In this document: positions 1 through 4,710 of the stretch, piece by piece
Layout: each line of letters opens with the position of its first letter
Position numbering within the stretch: the first letter of the stretch is position 1
NCBI GenBank assembly: GCA_019236545.1
Contig: JAFAIV010000139.1
Location: forward strand, 1 to 6,420
Direction: 5' to 3'
Source: Actinomycetota bacterium
GTDB lineage: Bacteria > Actinomycetota > Thermoleophilia > Gaiellales > Gaiellaceae
DNA: 6,420 bases
Program-made: the position numbers and the translations under genes
The notes under the pieces: model-generated
What the model was told of the DNA's origin: nothing
Database searches by the model: none
What the model saw: only the letters and a program-made list of their open reading frames with translations

Positions 1-930
1 GACGAGCCGTCGCTCTCGATCACGATCGGGATCAACACTTCGCCGCTCTCCGGCCAGGACGGCGACAAGCTCACCGCCTCGATGGTGAAGCAGCGCCTCG
101 ACCAGGAGCTCGTCGGCAACGTCTCGCTCCGCGTCCTCCCGACGCAGAGGCCGGACGCGTGGGAGGTCCAGGGCCGCGGCGAGCTCCAGCTCGCGGTCCT
201 CGTCGAGCTGATGCGCCGCGAGGGCTTCGAGCTCACCGTCGGCAAGCCCGAGGTGCTGACCCGCGAGATCGACGGCAAGAAGCACGAGCCCGTCGAGCGC
301 GTCGCCATCGACGTCCCCGAGGAGTACGTCGGCGTCGTGACGCAGCTGCTCGCGCTCCGCAAGGGGCGTCTCGAGAACATGGTCAACCACGGCACCGGCT
401 GGGCCCGCATGGACTACCTCGTGCCGGCGCGCGGCCTGATCGGCTTCCGCACCGAGTTCCTGACCGAGACGCGCGGCACCGGGATGCTCCACCACGTCTT
501 CGAGGGCTGGGAGCCGTGGCACGGCGAGCTGCGCACGCGCCCGACCGGCAGCCTCGTCGCCGACCGCCGCGGCGTCGCCACCGGCTTCGCGATCCTCAAC
601 CTCCAGGAGCGCGGCACGCTCTTCGTCAAGCCGGGCGACGAGGTCTACGAGGGGATGATCGTCGGCGAGAACTCGCGCGCGGACGACCTCGACGTGAACG
701 CGTGCAAGGAGAAGAAGCTGACGAACATGCGCTCGTCGACTGCCGAGGAGCTCGTCCGCCTGATCCCGCCGCGGCCGCTCTCGCTCGAGCAGGCGCTCGA
801 GGAGCTCCGCGACGACGAGTGCGTCGAGGTCACGCCGAACGCGATCCGGCTCCGCAAGGTCGAGCTCTCGGCGCAGAAACGCCAGACCGCCGCCTCGCGC
901 GCGAAGCGCGCCGCAGCCGGCGTCGCGTAG
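1..930 (+). CDS. typA: Ribosome-associated GTPase TypA/BipA, C-terminal half (5' end outside window)
   Basis: This is the last 309 residues of a translational GTPase of the EF-G/LepA group that binds the ribosome and is linked to 50S assembly and to stress and cold adaptation. The reading frame is open from base 1, so the gene starts upstream. The family is usually 600-640 residues, so the GTPase domain and domain II are missing only because of the window edge. Visible parts are the start of domain III (DEPSLSITIGINTSPLSG, residues 1-18), the elongation-factor domain V region with 'GRGELQLAVLVELMRREGFE' (about 59-78), and the BipA-specific C-terminal domain. That last domain contains 'GRLENMV', 'ARGLIGFRTEFLT', 'GTLFVKPGDEVYEGMIVGE' and 'KKLTNMRSS', all hallmarks that separate BipA from EF-G and LepA. 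The basic C-terminus (QKRQTAASRAKRAAA) is also typical. Identification is close to certain; the function is known from the family. Confidence 0.97.
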   Translation, partial: DEPSLSITIGINTSPLSGQDGDKLTASMVKQRLDQELVGNVSLRVLPTQRPDAWEVQGRGELQLAVLVELMRREGFELTVGKPEVLTREIDGKKHEPVERVAIDVPEEYVGVVTQLLALRKGRLENMVNHGTGWARMDYLVPARGLIGFRTEFLTETRGTGMLHHVFEGWEPWHGELRTRPTGSLVADRRGVATGFAILNLQERGTLFVKPGDEVYEGMIVGENSRADDLDVNACKEKKLTNMRSSTAEELVRLIPPRPLSLEQALEELRDDECVEVTPNAIRLRKVELSAQKRQTAASRAKRAAAGVA

Positions 931-932
931 CG

Positions 933-963
933 CGGGTGGACCTTTCGCGCGCAAGACCACCCG
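933..963 (+). terminator. Hairpin just after typA, possible terminator
   Basis: Two bases after the typA stop codon, CGGGTGG (933-939) pairs perfectly with CCACCCG (957-963). The 17-nt loop can itself form a short CTT/AAG stem. No T-run follows, so this is not a classic intrinsic terminator; hairpins without U-tracts are commonly invoked in high-GC actinobacteria. A second, weaker structure lies downstream: GCTC at 985-988 can close on GAGC at 1013-1016, followed by five T at 1018-1022. Either could end the typA transcript. Confidence 0.35.
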
Positions 964-992
964 TCAAGAACGCGTAAAGCCGAAGCTCACCC

Positions 993-1019
993 GGAATGGT
1001 GTGAACCACCTCGAGCGTT
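993..1019 (+). promoter_or_regulatory. Possible ECF-sigma-type promoter ahead of the small ORF and lgt
   Basis: The stretch between typA and the small ORF contains GGAAT (993-997), then 19 bases, then GTT (1017-1019). This resembles the -35/-10 pattern of group SigR/SigE extracytoplasmic-function sigma factors of actinobacteria (GGAA- about 18-19 nt -GTT). A start site a few bases further would leave a 5' leader of about 20-30 nt before the small ORF. I see no convincing housekeeping -35/-10 pair in the same gap. The elements are short and can occur by chance, so this is only a suggestion. Confidence 0.22.
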
Positions 1020-1055
1020 TTTCCGAATGAGATAGCGGCGAGAATGGAGAACCTG

Positions 1056-1253
1056 ATGCCTGCGGTACACGAGATCTACGAGACGGAAGCGGAGCGGGTC
1101 GAGCGCTGGCGGGCCGAGGCGCTGGAGCGGGCCGGGTTCGAGCACACCGACGCGCTCGAGTTGGCGTCCCGCCTCGACGTCGACCTCCACGCGGCGCTCG
1201 CGCTGATCGAGCGGGGCTGCACGCCCGAGCTCGCGGTCCAGATCCTGCGCTAG
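1056..1253 (+). CDS. Small conserved actinobacterial protein of unknown function (65 aa)
   Basis: The product is a short, acidic, all-helical-looking protein with no signal peptide, membrane segment or known catalytic motif. It resembles a widespread group of unnamed actinobacterial small proteins. These have an N-terminal 'ERxxxWRxExLxRAGF' stretch (here residues 13-28, key W18, R19, L23, G27) and a C-terminal 'VDLHxAxxLIxxGCxPELAxxIL' stretch (D43, L44, H45, G54, C55, A60, I63, L64). I make this match from memory of the pattern, not from a search. I chose the ATG at 1056 because GGAGA (1046-1050) sits at good ribosome-binding distance before it; an in-frame ATG at 1044 would add MENL. The stop lies only 7 nt before the lgt start, so the two are probably co-transcribed and translationally coupled. 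Function is unknown; a small adaptor or regulator is possible, but nothing here shows it. Confidence 0.75.
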   Translation: MPAVHEIYETEAERVERWRAEALERAGFEHTDALELASRLDVDLHAALALIERGCTPELAVQILR

Positions 1254-1260
1254 CGGCACA

Positions 1261-2190
1261 ATGGCGGCCGTGCCGGCCGCGCTCGTCGCGTACATCCCCT
1301 CGCCCTCGAGCGGCGTCTTCCACGCCGGGCCGCTGACGATCCACATGTACGGCGTGATGCTGCTCCTCGGCATCGCCGCCTGCGTCTGGCTGACGGGTCG
1401 CCGCTGGGTGAGCTGGGGCGGCGACTGGGACCTCGTCTACCGCGTCGCCCTCTGGGGCGTCCTCGCCGGGATCGTCGGCGCGCGGATCTACCACGACATC
1501 ACGAGCTGGAATCAGGACCCCGCGATCCACGACCACTGGTGGGGCTTCGCCGCGGTCTGGCAGGGCGGCCTCGGGATCTGGGGCGCGATCCCCGCGGGCG
1601 TCCTCGCAGGCGCGTGGGTCGTCCGCCGCTCCGGCAACAGCGTCCGCCTGATGATGGACGCCGTGGCGCCCGGGCTCCTGCTCGCCCAGGGCATCGGCCG
1701 CTGGGGGAACTACTGGAACCAGGAGCTGTACGGGAAGCCGACCTCGCTGCCCTGGGCGCTGCGGATCGACGCCGCCCACCAGTCCGGGATCCTCCCGCAG
1801 TACCAGCACGCGCCCTACGGCTACTACCACCCGACCTTCCTCTACGAGTTCCTCTGGGACCTCGCCGGCGTCGGCGTCCTCCTCTGGATCGACCGCCGCT
1901 TCCGGATCCGGCGGCCGGCGCTGTTCGCGCTCTACGTCGTCTGGTACACGACCTTCCGCACCTACGAGGAAGTCCTGCGCATCGACCCGAGCAACTACTG
2001 GCTCGGCCAGCGCGTGAACTTCTGGGTCTCGCTCGGCGTCTGGATCCTCGCCGCGGCGTTCTTCGTCTGGTGGCAGTTCCTCCACGACCGCGAGCGCGCC
2101 CGCCCGGAGCCGGCCCGCCCGCGCCGCCGCGCGCGGGTGCGCCCCGCGCCCGGGGGACGCATGAGCGTCCCGAAGGGCCGCGTCCGGTAG
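1261..2190 (+). CDS. lgt: Prolipoprotein diacylglyceryl transferase Lgt
   Basis: Lgt is an inner-membrane enzyme that moves diacylglycerol from phosphatidylglycerol to the lipobox cysteine of prolipoproteins, the first step of lipoprotein maturation. The 309-residue product is polytopic, with hydrophobic segments near 29-45, 62-76, 102-121, 134-146, 198-211, 220-231 and 254-272. It carries the family signature QGIGRWGNYWNQEL (143-156; R147, N150, N153, E155), HPTFLYE (190-196), the Y30 region (HMYG) and R240 in the 'EEVLRID' motif. At the place where E. coli has the functional histidine of 'MSFHGG', this protein has W107 in GGLGIWG, as in other actinobacterial Lgt proteins. The C-terminal 35 residues are an Arg/Pro-rich, presumably cytoplasmic tail. 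There is no Shine-Dalgarno before ATG 1261; the preceding stop is 7 nt away, which suggests coupling. scpA begins 20 nt after its stop. Confidence 0.97.
   Translation: MAAVPAALVAYIPSPSSGVFHAGPLTIHMYGVMLLLGIAACVWLTGRRWVSWGGDWDLVYRVALWGVLAGIVGARIYHDITSWNQDPAIHDHWWGFAAVWQGGLGIWGAIPAGVLAGAWVVRRSGNSVRLMMDAVAPGLLLAQGIGRWGNYWNQELYGKPTSLPWALRIDAAHQSGILPQYQHAPYGYYHPTFLYEFLWDLAGVGVLLWIDRRFRIRRPALFALYVVWYTTFRTYEEVLRIDPSNYWLGQRVNFWVSLGVWILAAAFFVWWQFLHDRERARPEPARPRRRARVRPAPGGRMSVPKGRVR
2154..2171 (+). other. Hairpin in the last codons of lgt
   Basis: GGGACGC (2154-2160) and GCGTCCC (2165-2171) form a perfect 7-bp stem around the tetraloop ATGA. It lies 17 nt before the lgt stop codon and about 40 nt before the scpA start. 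There is no T-run, so it could slow or partly terminate transcription or protect a 3' end, or it could be chance in GC-rich Arg/Pro coding sequence. Confidence 0.35.
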
Positions 2191-2196
2191 AGGCGG

Positions 2197-2202
2197 TACC
2201 GT
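2197..2202 (+). promoter_or_regulatory. Possible -10 element for a leaderless scpA transcript
   Basis: The 20-nt gap between lgt and scpA contains TACCGT, which fits the actinobacterial TANNNT -10 pattern. It ends 8 nt before the scpA ATG at 2211. No Shine-Dalgarno sits at a useful distance; the purine-rich AGGCGG at 2191-2196 is 14 nt away. A start at or next to the ATG would make scpA mRNA leaderless, a common mode in actinobacteria. I see no clear -35. Cotranscription from lgt remains possible. Confidence 0.3.
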
Positions 2203-2210
2203 CCTCGCGC

Positions 2211-3050
2211 ATGATCGTGCGCGAGCTCGACCTGGACCTCGACGCCTTCGCGGGCCCGTTCGACCTGCTCCTGACGCTCGTCCTCAAGGAGGAGCTCGAC
2301 CTCCGCGACGTCGACATCGCCGCGATCGTGCTCGCCTTCCTCGAGCGCCTCGCCGAGCGCGACGAGCTCGACCTCGACGCGTGCGGCGAGTTCCTGATCC
2401 TCGTCTCGGCGCTGCTCGAGCTGAAGGCGCGCGGCCTCTTCCCGGAGGAGGCGGCCGAGCTCGCCGAGCTCGAGCCGGAGGCCGCCGCCGAGGAGCTCGC
2501 GCGCCGGCTGGCCGAGTACCGGCGGATGAAGGAGGCGTCGGCGTGGCTCCGCGAGCGGCTCTCCGGCGAGGGCGAGCGCTTCTTCCGGATCGGCCCCGCG
2601 CCGCTCGCCCCGGTCGTCGAGACGCCGCTCGCGCCCCAGGAGCCGGCCCGGCTCGCCGCCGCGCTGCGCGCGCTCGCGGTCGAGCCGCCGCAGGTCTCGC
2701 TCAGCCACATGGCGCTCCGCTTCCCGCCGGTCGGGCAGTTCCTCGAGCGCTTCCGCGCCGTCCTGCGCCGCCGCTCCCGCTTCGACTTCGACGCCGAGGT
2801 GCGCGGCCTCTCGCGGGTCGAGCAGGCCGTCGCCTTCCTCGCGCTCCTCGACCTCCGCCGCGGCGGTGAGGTCGAGATCGCGCAGGCCGCCCCCTTCGCC
2901 CCGATCCGCGTTTCCCGGCTCAAGGCTGGAAGCGGCGCCGGCGAAGCCGGCACCGCCCGGCCGGCACACCGAGTCGCCGTCGGCGACTCGGGGCAGGAGA
3001 ACTCGAACAGAGACGAAAGGACCGTCGCATGGACCGCCCGCTCCGCCTGA
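2211..3050 (+). CDS. scpA: Segregation and condensation protein ScpA (kleisin), with unusual C-terminal tail
   Basis: ScpA is the kleisin subunit that, with ScpB, bridges the heads of the SMC dimer in bacterial condensin and helps compact and segregate the chromosome. The N-terminal SMC-neck-binding domain is clear: 'FAGPFDLLLTLVLKEELDL' (13-31), then DVDIAAIV (33-40) and 'SALLELKARGLFP' (66-78). An acidic/Ala-rich helical middle region, with the segment around 'YRRMKEASAWL', leads to the C-terminal winged helix, 'VEQAVAFLALLDL' (203-215) through 'APFAPIRVSRL' (227-237). Residues from about 239 to 279 match no part of the kleisin fold I know. They are Gly/Ala/Ser/Arg-rich and use A- or T-ending codons in 8 of 41 positions, against 2 of the first 238. 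The tail also encodes two hairpins and overlaps the start of scpB by 22 nt. I infer that the original stop was lost and former intergenic DNA is now read. Confidence 0.95.
   Translation: MIVRELDLDLDAFAGPFDLLLTLVLKEELDLRDVDIAAIVLAFLERLAERDELDLDACGEFLILVSALLELKARGLFPEEAAELAELEPEAAAEELARRLAEYRRMKEASAWLRERLSGEGERFFRIGPAPLAPVVETPLAPQEPARLAAALRALAVEPPQVSLSHMALRFPPVGQFLERFRAVLRRRSRFDFDAEVRGLSRVEQAVAFLALLDLRRGGEVEIAQAAPFAPIRVSRLKAGSGAGEAGTARPAHRVAVGDSGQENSNRDERTVAWTARSA
2937..2951 (+). repeat. Short inverted/direct GCCGGC pair in the scpA tail
   Basis: GCCGGC occurs twice (2937-2942 and 2946-2951), separated by GAA. As each copy is a palindrome, the pair can form a 6-bp stem with a 3-nt loop. It lies at the point where scpA codon usage changes, 18 nt before a longer palindrome. 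Confidence 0.4.
2969..2991 (+). repeat. 23-bp near-perfect palindrome in the scpA tail
   Basis: CCGAGTCGCCG (2969-2979) and CGGCGACTCGG (2981-2991) are exact reverse complements separated by a single T. In RNA this gives at least a 9-10 bp stem with a tiny loop. It looks like an intergenic hairpin (terminator-like without T-run, or a small dispersed repeat), yet it is inside the scpA reading frame. It ends 38 nt before the scpB start. Confidence 0.6.
3015..3020 (+). promoter_or_regulatory. Ribosome binding site for scpB inside scpA
   Basis: GAAAGG lies 8 nt before the ATG at 3029, within the last codons of scpA. It supports this scpB start, which is otherwise nested in another frame, and shows that scpB has its own initiation signal in addition to any coupling. 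Confidence 0.6.
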
Positions 3051-3631
3051 TCGCCGCCAACCCGCTCGACCAGCTCGCGCGGACGCTGGAGGCGCTGCTC
3101 GTCGTCGCCTCCGCGCCGCTGAGCACGAAGGAGCTGGCGGAGGCGGCAGCCGACGACCCGGAGCGCGTCGAGGCGGCGCTCGGCCTCGTCGGCGAGCGCT
3201 ACCGCGAGGGCCGCAGCGGCATCGTCCTCGAACACGTCGCCGGCGGCTGGGCCTTCCGCGCCGCGCGCGAGGCCGCTGACGCCTGCGCGCGCCTGTTCGA
3301 GCGGCCGGCGCAGCGGAACCTCTCGCAGGCGGCGCTCGAGACGCTGGCGATCGTCGCCTACCTCGGGCCCTGCTCTCGTCCCGACATCGCGCGGATCCGC
3401 GGCGTCGCCGCCGAGTCGGCAGTGGCGAACCTGCTCGAACGGGGCCTGATCGCGGAGGCCGGCCGGGACGACGGTGCCGGCGGCGCGGTCCGCTACCGGA
3501 CGACGCCGCTGTTCGAGCGCGTCTTCGGGCTCGAGAGCCTCTCGCAGCTGCCGCGCCTCGACGACCTCGGCGCCGACGCGGAGCAGATCCGCGAGCGGCT
3601 ACACGCGGTCGCCGAGAAGCGGACTGCGTAG
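3029..3631 (+). CDS. scpB: Segregation and condensation protein ScpB
   Basis: ScpB is the winged-helix partner (kite subunit) that dimerises and binds the ScpA kleisin in the SMC condensin complex. The 200-residue product has the usual two winged-helix domains: the first is about 15-85 ('LARTLEALLVVASAPLSTKELA' region), the second about 96-175. The second holds the family signature NLSQAALETLAIVAYLGP (97-114), then SRPDIARIRGV (116-126), 'LLERGLIAEAGR' (135-146), 'YRTTPLFERVFGLESLSQLP' (156-175). The start overlaps the end of scpA by 22 nt in another frame and has a GAAAGG ribosome site. Its last 33 nt, including the stop, are also the antisense of the YciI-like gene, so the two genes are convergent with no room for an ordinary terminator between them. 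Identification is firm. Confidence 0.96.
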   Translation: MDRPLRLIAANPLDQLARTLEALLVVASAPLSTKELAEAAADDPERVEAALGLVGERYREGRSGIVLEHVAGGWAFRAAREAADACARLFERPAQRNLSQAALETLAIVAYLGPCSRPDIARIRGVAAESAVANLLERGLIAEAGRDDGAGGAVRYRTTPLFERVFGLESLSQLPRLDDLGADAEQIRERLHAVAEKRTA

Positions 3632-3904
3632 CCGGATCGCCCACGGCTCGATCGACTCGATCACGAGGTGCGACTCGTGCCACGGGTCGCGCGCGAGCTC
3701 GCGCCGGATCTCGCCCTCGTCGTCCGCCCAGACCGCGAACGGCACCCGCGGCGAGACGCTCGGCCCGCCGAAGAGGAAGAACCCGGCCTCGGTCAGCTCG
3801 TCCATGTAGGCCGCGTGCTCGAGCCAGAGCGTCTGCTCCTCGAGCGGCTTCGCCGGGTCGAACTCCGGGCCGGTCTGCGTCCGGATCACGAGGAACGTCG
3901 CCAT
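3599..3904 (-). CDS. YciI-like (YCII-related domain) protein
   Basis: This is a 101-residue soluble protein with the ferredoxin-like alpha/beta pattern of the YCII-related family. The family is related to dehalogenase-like and stress-linked small enzymes, and its catalytic role is mostly unknown. Visible features are the first strand MATFLVIRTQTGPEFDP, a helix 'LEEQTLWLEHAAYMDELTEA' with H30 and D35, the turn 'GFFLFGGPSV', the strand 'PFAVWADDEGEIRRELARDP' and the closing DPWHESHLVIESIEPWAI (73-90). H30 and D73 are candidates for the conserved His/Asp pair of the family. It is the last gene of a reverse-strand set: its ATG at 3904-3902 lies inside the end of the DUF3054 gene (19-nt overlap), with no good ribosome site, so translation is probably coupled. 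Its 3' end runs antisense into scpB by 33 nt. Substrate cannot be told from sequence. Confidence 0.85.
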   Translation of the reverse strand: MATFLVIRTQTGPEFDPAKPLEEQTLWLEHAAYMDELTEAGFFLFGGPSVSPRVPFAVWADDEGEIRRELARDPWHESHLVIESIEPWAIRLRSPLLGDRV

Positions 3905-4185
3905 CTGACCGCGGTTCTACCTACCGCGACGAAGGCTGCGCCGAACGCGAGGGCGACGAGCCAGAACGCGACCGAGAAGTGCCCGACGAAGGCCGCGCGC
4001 AGCGCGACCGCGGCCGTGATCCCGAGCAGCCAGCGGAGCGGCAGCGGCAGCCGCCAGAGCGCGAACCAGGCCGCCTCGAAGAGCGCCAGGTCGCGCAGGA
4101 ACGCGCCGAACGAGGCGCCGTGCGTCAGCACGCCGATCGCCACGAAGACGAGCAGCGCCACCGCGTCCGCGAGCGCCGTCTTCAC
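3886..4185 (-). CDS. Small integral membrane protein, DUF3054-like
   Basis: The 99-residue product is very hydrophobic, with about four membrane segments (about 5-20, 33-46, 48-66 and 72-90). It starts VKTALADAVALLVFVAIG and has 'THG' at 21-23; this 'ADA...FVxxGxxxHG' opening and the closing 'AFVAVGR' resemble the DUF3054 family of actinobacterial membrane proteins, whose function is unknown. The GTG start at 4185-4183 overlaps the TGA stop of the DUF998 gene in a GTGA arrangement, a classic sign of translational coupling. There is no separate ribosome site. The frame stays open far upstream across the neighbouring genes, but that part is antisense read-through of the rluB region and is not part of the protein. 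The family match is from pattern memory and is moderately sure; the gene itself is well supported by its overlaps and membrane profile. Confidence 0.75.
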   Translation of the reverse strand: MKTALADAVALLVFVAIGVLTHGASFGAFLRDLALFEAAWFALWRLPLPLRWLLGITAAVALRAAFVGHFSVAFWLVALAFGAAFVAVGRTAVRWRRSS

Positions 4186-4691
4186 ACGAGCCGCGCCGCG
4201 ACGAGCGCGAGCCACGCGAGCATCGCCACGTAGAACGCCCGCTCGGCGGCGCCGAACGCCACTCGGCGGAGGGCCATCCCCGCCAGCAGCGCCGCGAGCA
4301 TGGCCCAGCCGAGCGCCGGTTCTCCGTGCTGCGGGACCTTCAGCCGGATCGCCGCCGACGTGAGGCTCCCGAACGCGGCCACCGCGAGCAGCCAGTGCGC
4401 GCCTCGGGCGCTGTCCATCGGGAATTGCGTGATCGCCAGCCGCGCGACGCCGAAGACGACGAGCAGCACGACGACGTGCCGAGGGTGGCGCAGCGCGACC
4501 GCGAGGAGGAGCGCCGCGACCCCGCAGCACGCAGCTTGCGCCTGGTACCAGCGCGCGTAGTCCCCGACGCCGTACCGGCTCACCGCGTCGCGAACCGGCG
4601 AGTAGCCCGTCGGGGCGAGGTGCAGGTAGACGAGGCAGGCGACGCACGCGCCGGTGAAGACGAGCGAGAGGGCCGCAGCGGCGTGGGTCAC
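4182..4691 (-). CDS. DUF998 family integral membrane protein
   Basis: The product is a 169-residue protein with six likely membrane helices (about 5-25, 52-66, 71-88, 98-115, 124-141, 149-168). After helix 1 it has SPVRDAVSRYG (31-41), and at the end of helix 3 QFPMD (89-93). These are the marks I associate with DUF998, where an extracytoplasmic 'D-VS' loop and 'FPxD' motif are conserved. The family is of unknown function, and distant similarity to other six-helix membrane proteins does not settle a role. The GTG start at 4691-4689 has a good ribosome site (GGAGAAG on the minus strand, 4707-4701, 9 nt away). It heads a three-gene reverse-strand set with DUF3054 and YciI-like genes, all overlapping. 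Its start is 19 bp from the divergent rluB start, so its promoter must lie within rluB coding sequence or the 19-bp gap. Confidence 0.85.
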   Translation of the reverse strand: MTHAAAALSLVFTGACVACLVYLHLAPTGYSPVRDAVSRYGVGDYARWYQAQAACCGVAALLLAVALRHPRHVVVLLVVFGVARLAITQFPMDSARGAHWLLAVAAFGSLTSAAIRLKVPQHGEPALGWAMLAALLAGMALRRVAFGAAERAFYVAMLAWLALVAARLV

Positions 4692-4697
4692 CGCGCC

Positions 4698-4703
4698 TAT
4701 CTT
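4698..4703 (+). promoter_or_regulatory. Possible -10 element for a leaderless rluB transcript
   Basis: TATCTT matches the TANNNT -10 consensus and ends 7 nt before the GTG at 4711, the spacing expected if transcription starts at the start codon itself. No Shine-Dalgarno precedes this GTG on the plus strand, which fits a leaderless mRNA. No clear -35 is visible, as is frequent in such promoters. Confidence 0.4.
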
Positions 4704-4707
4704 CTCC
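4701..4707 (-). promoter_or_regulatory. Ribosome binding site of the DUF998 gene
   Basis: On the minus strand this reads GGAGAAG, 9 nt before the GTG at 4691. It is the strongest start-determining signal of the reverse-strand set and supports the GTG as the true start. It shares three bases with the plus-strand -10 candidate of rluB. Confidence 0.65.
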
Positions 4708-4710
4708 GTT

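Noticed and set aside
1033..1263. TAGCGGC followed by AATGG before both the 1044 ATG and the lgt ATG, considered as a shared start signal
   Set aside because: TAGCGG is only 4-5 nt from the ATG, too close for a -10 of a leaderless transcript, and in the lgt case its TAG is the stop codon of the small ORF. Probably coincidence.
1499..3683. Very long minus-strand open frames opposite lgt, scpA and scpB
   Set aside because: They are Ser/Arg/Ala-rich shadow frames that arise because stop codons are rare in GC-rich DNA. The plus-strand genes show clear family motifs and strong third-position GC.
4654..4710. Upstream ATG for rluB adding 19 residues
   Set aside because: The added residues do not match the family, would overlap the divergent DUF998 start, and the S4 domain begins at the GTG at 4711.
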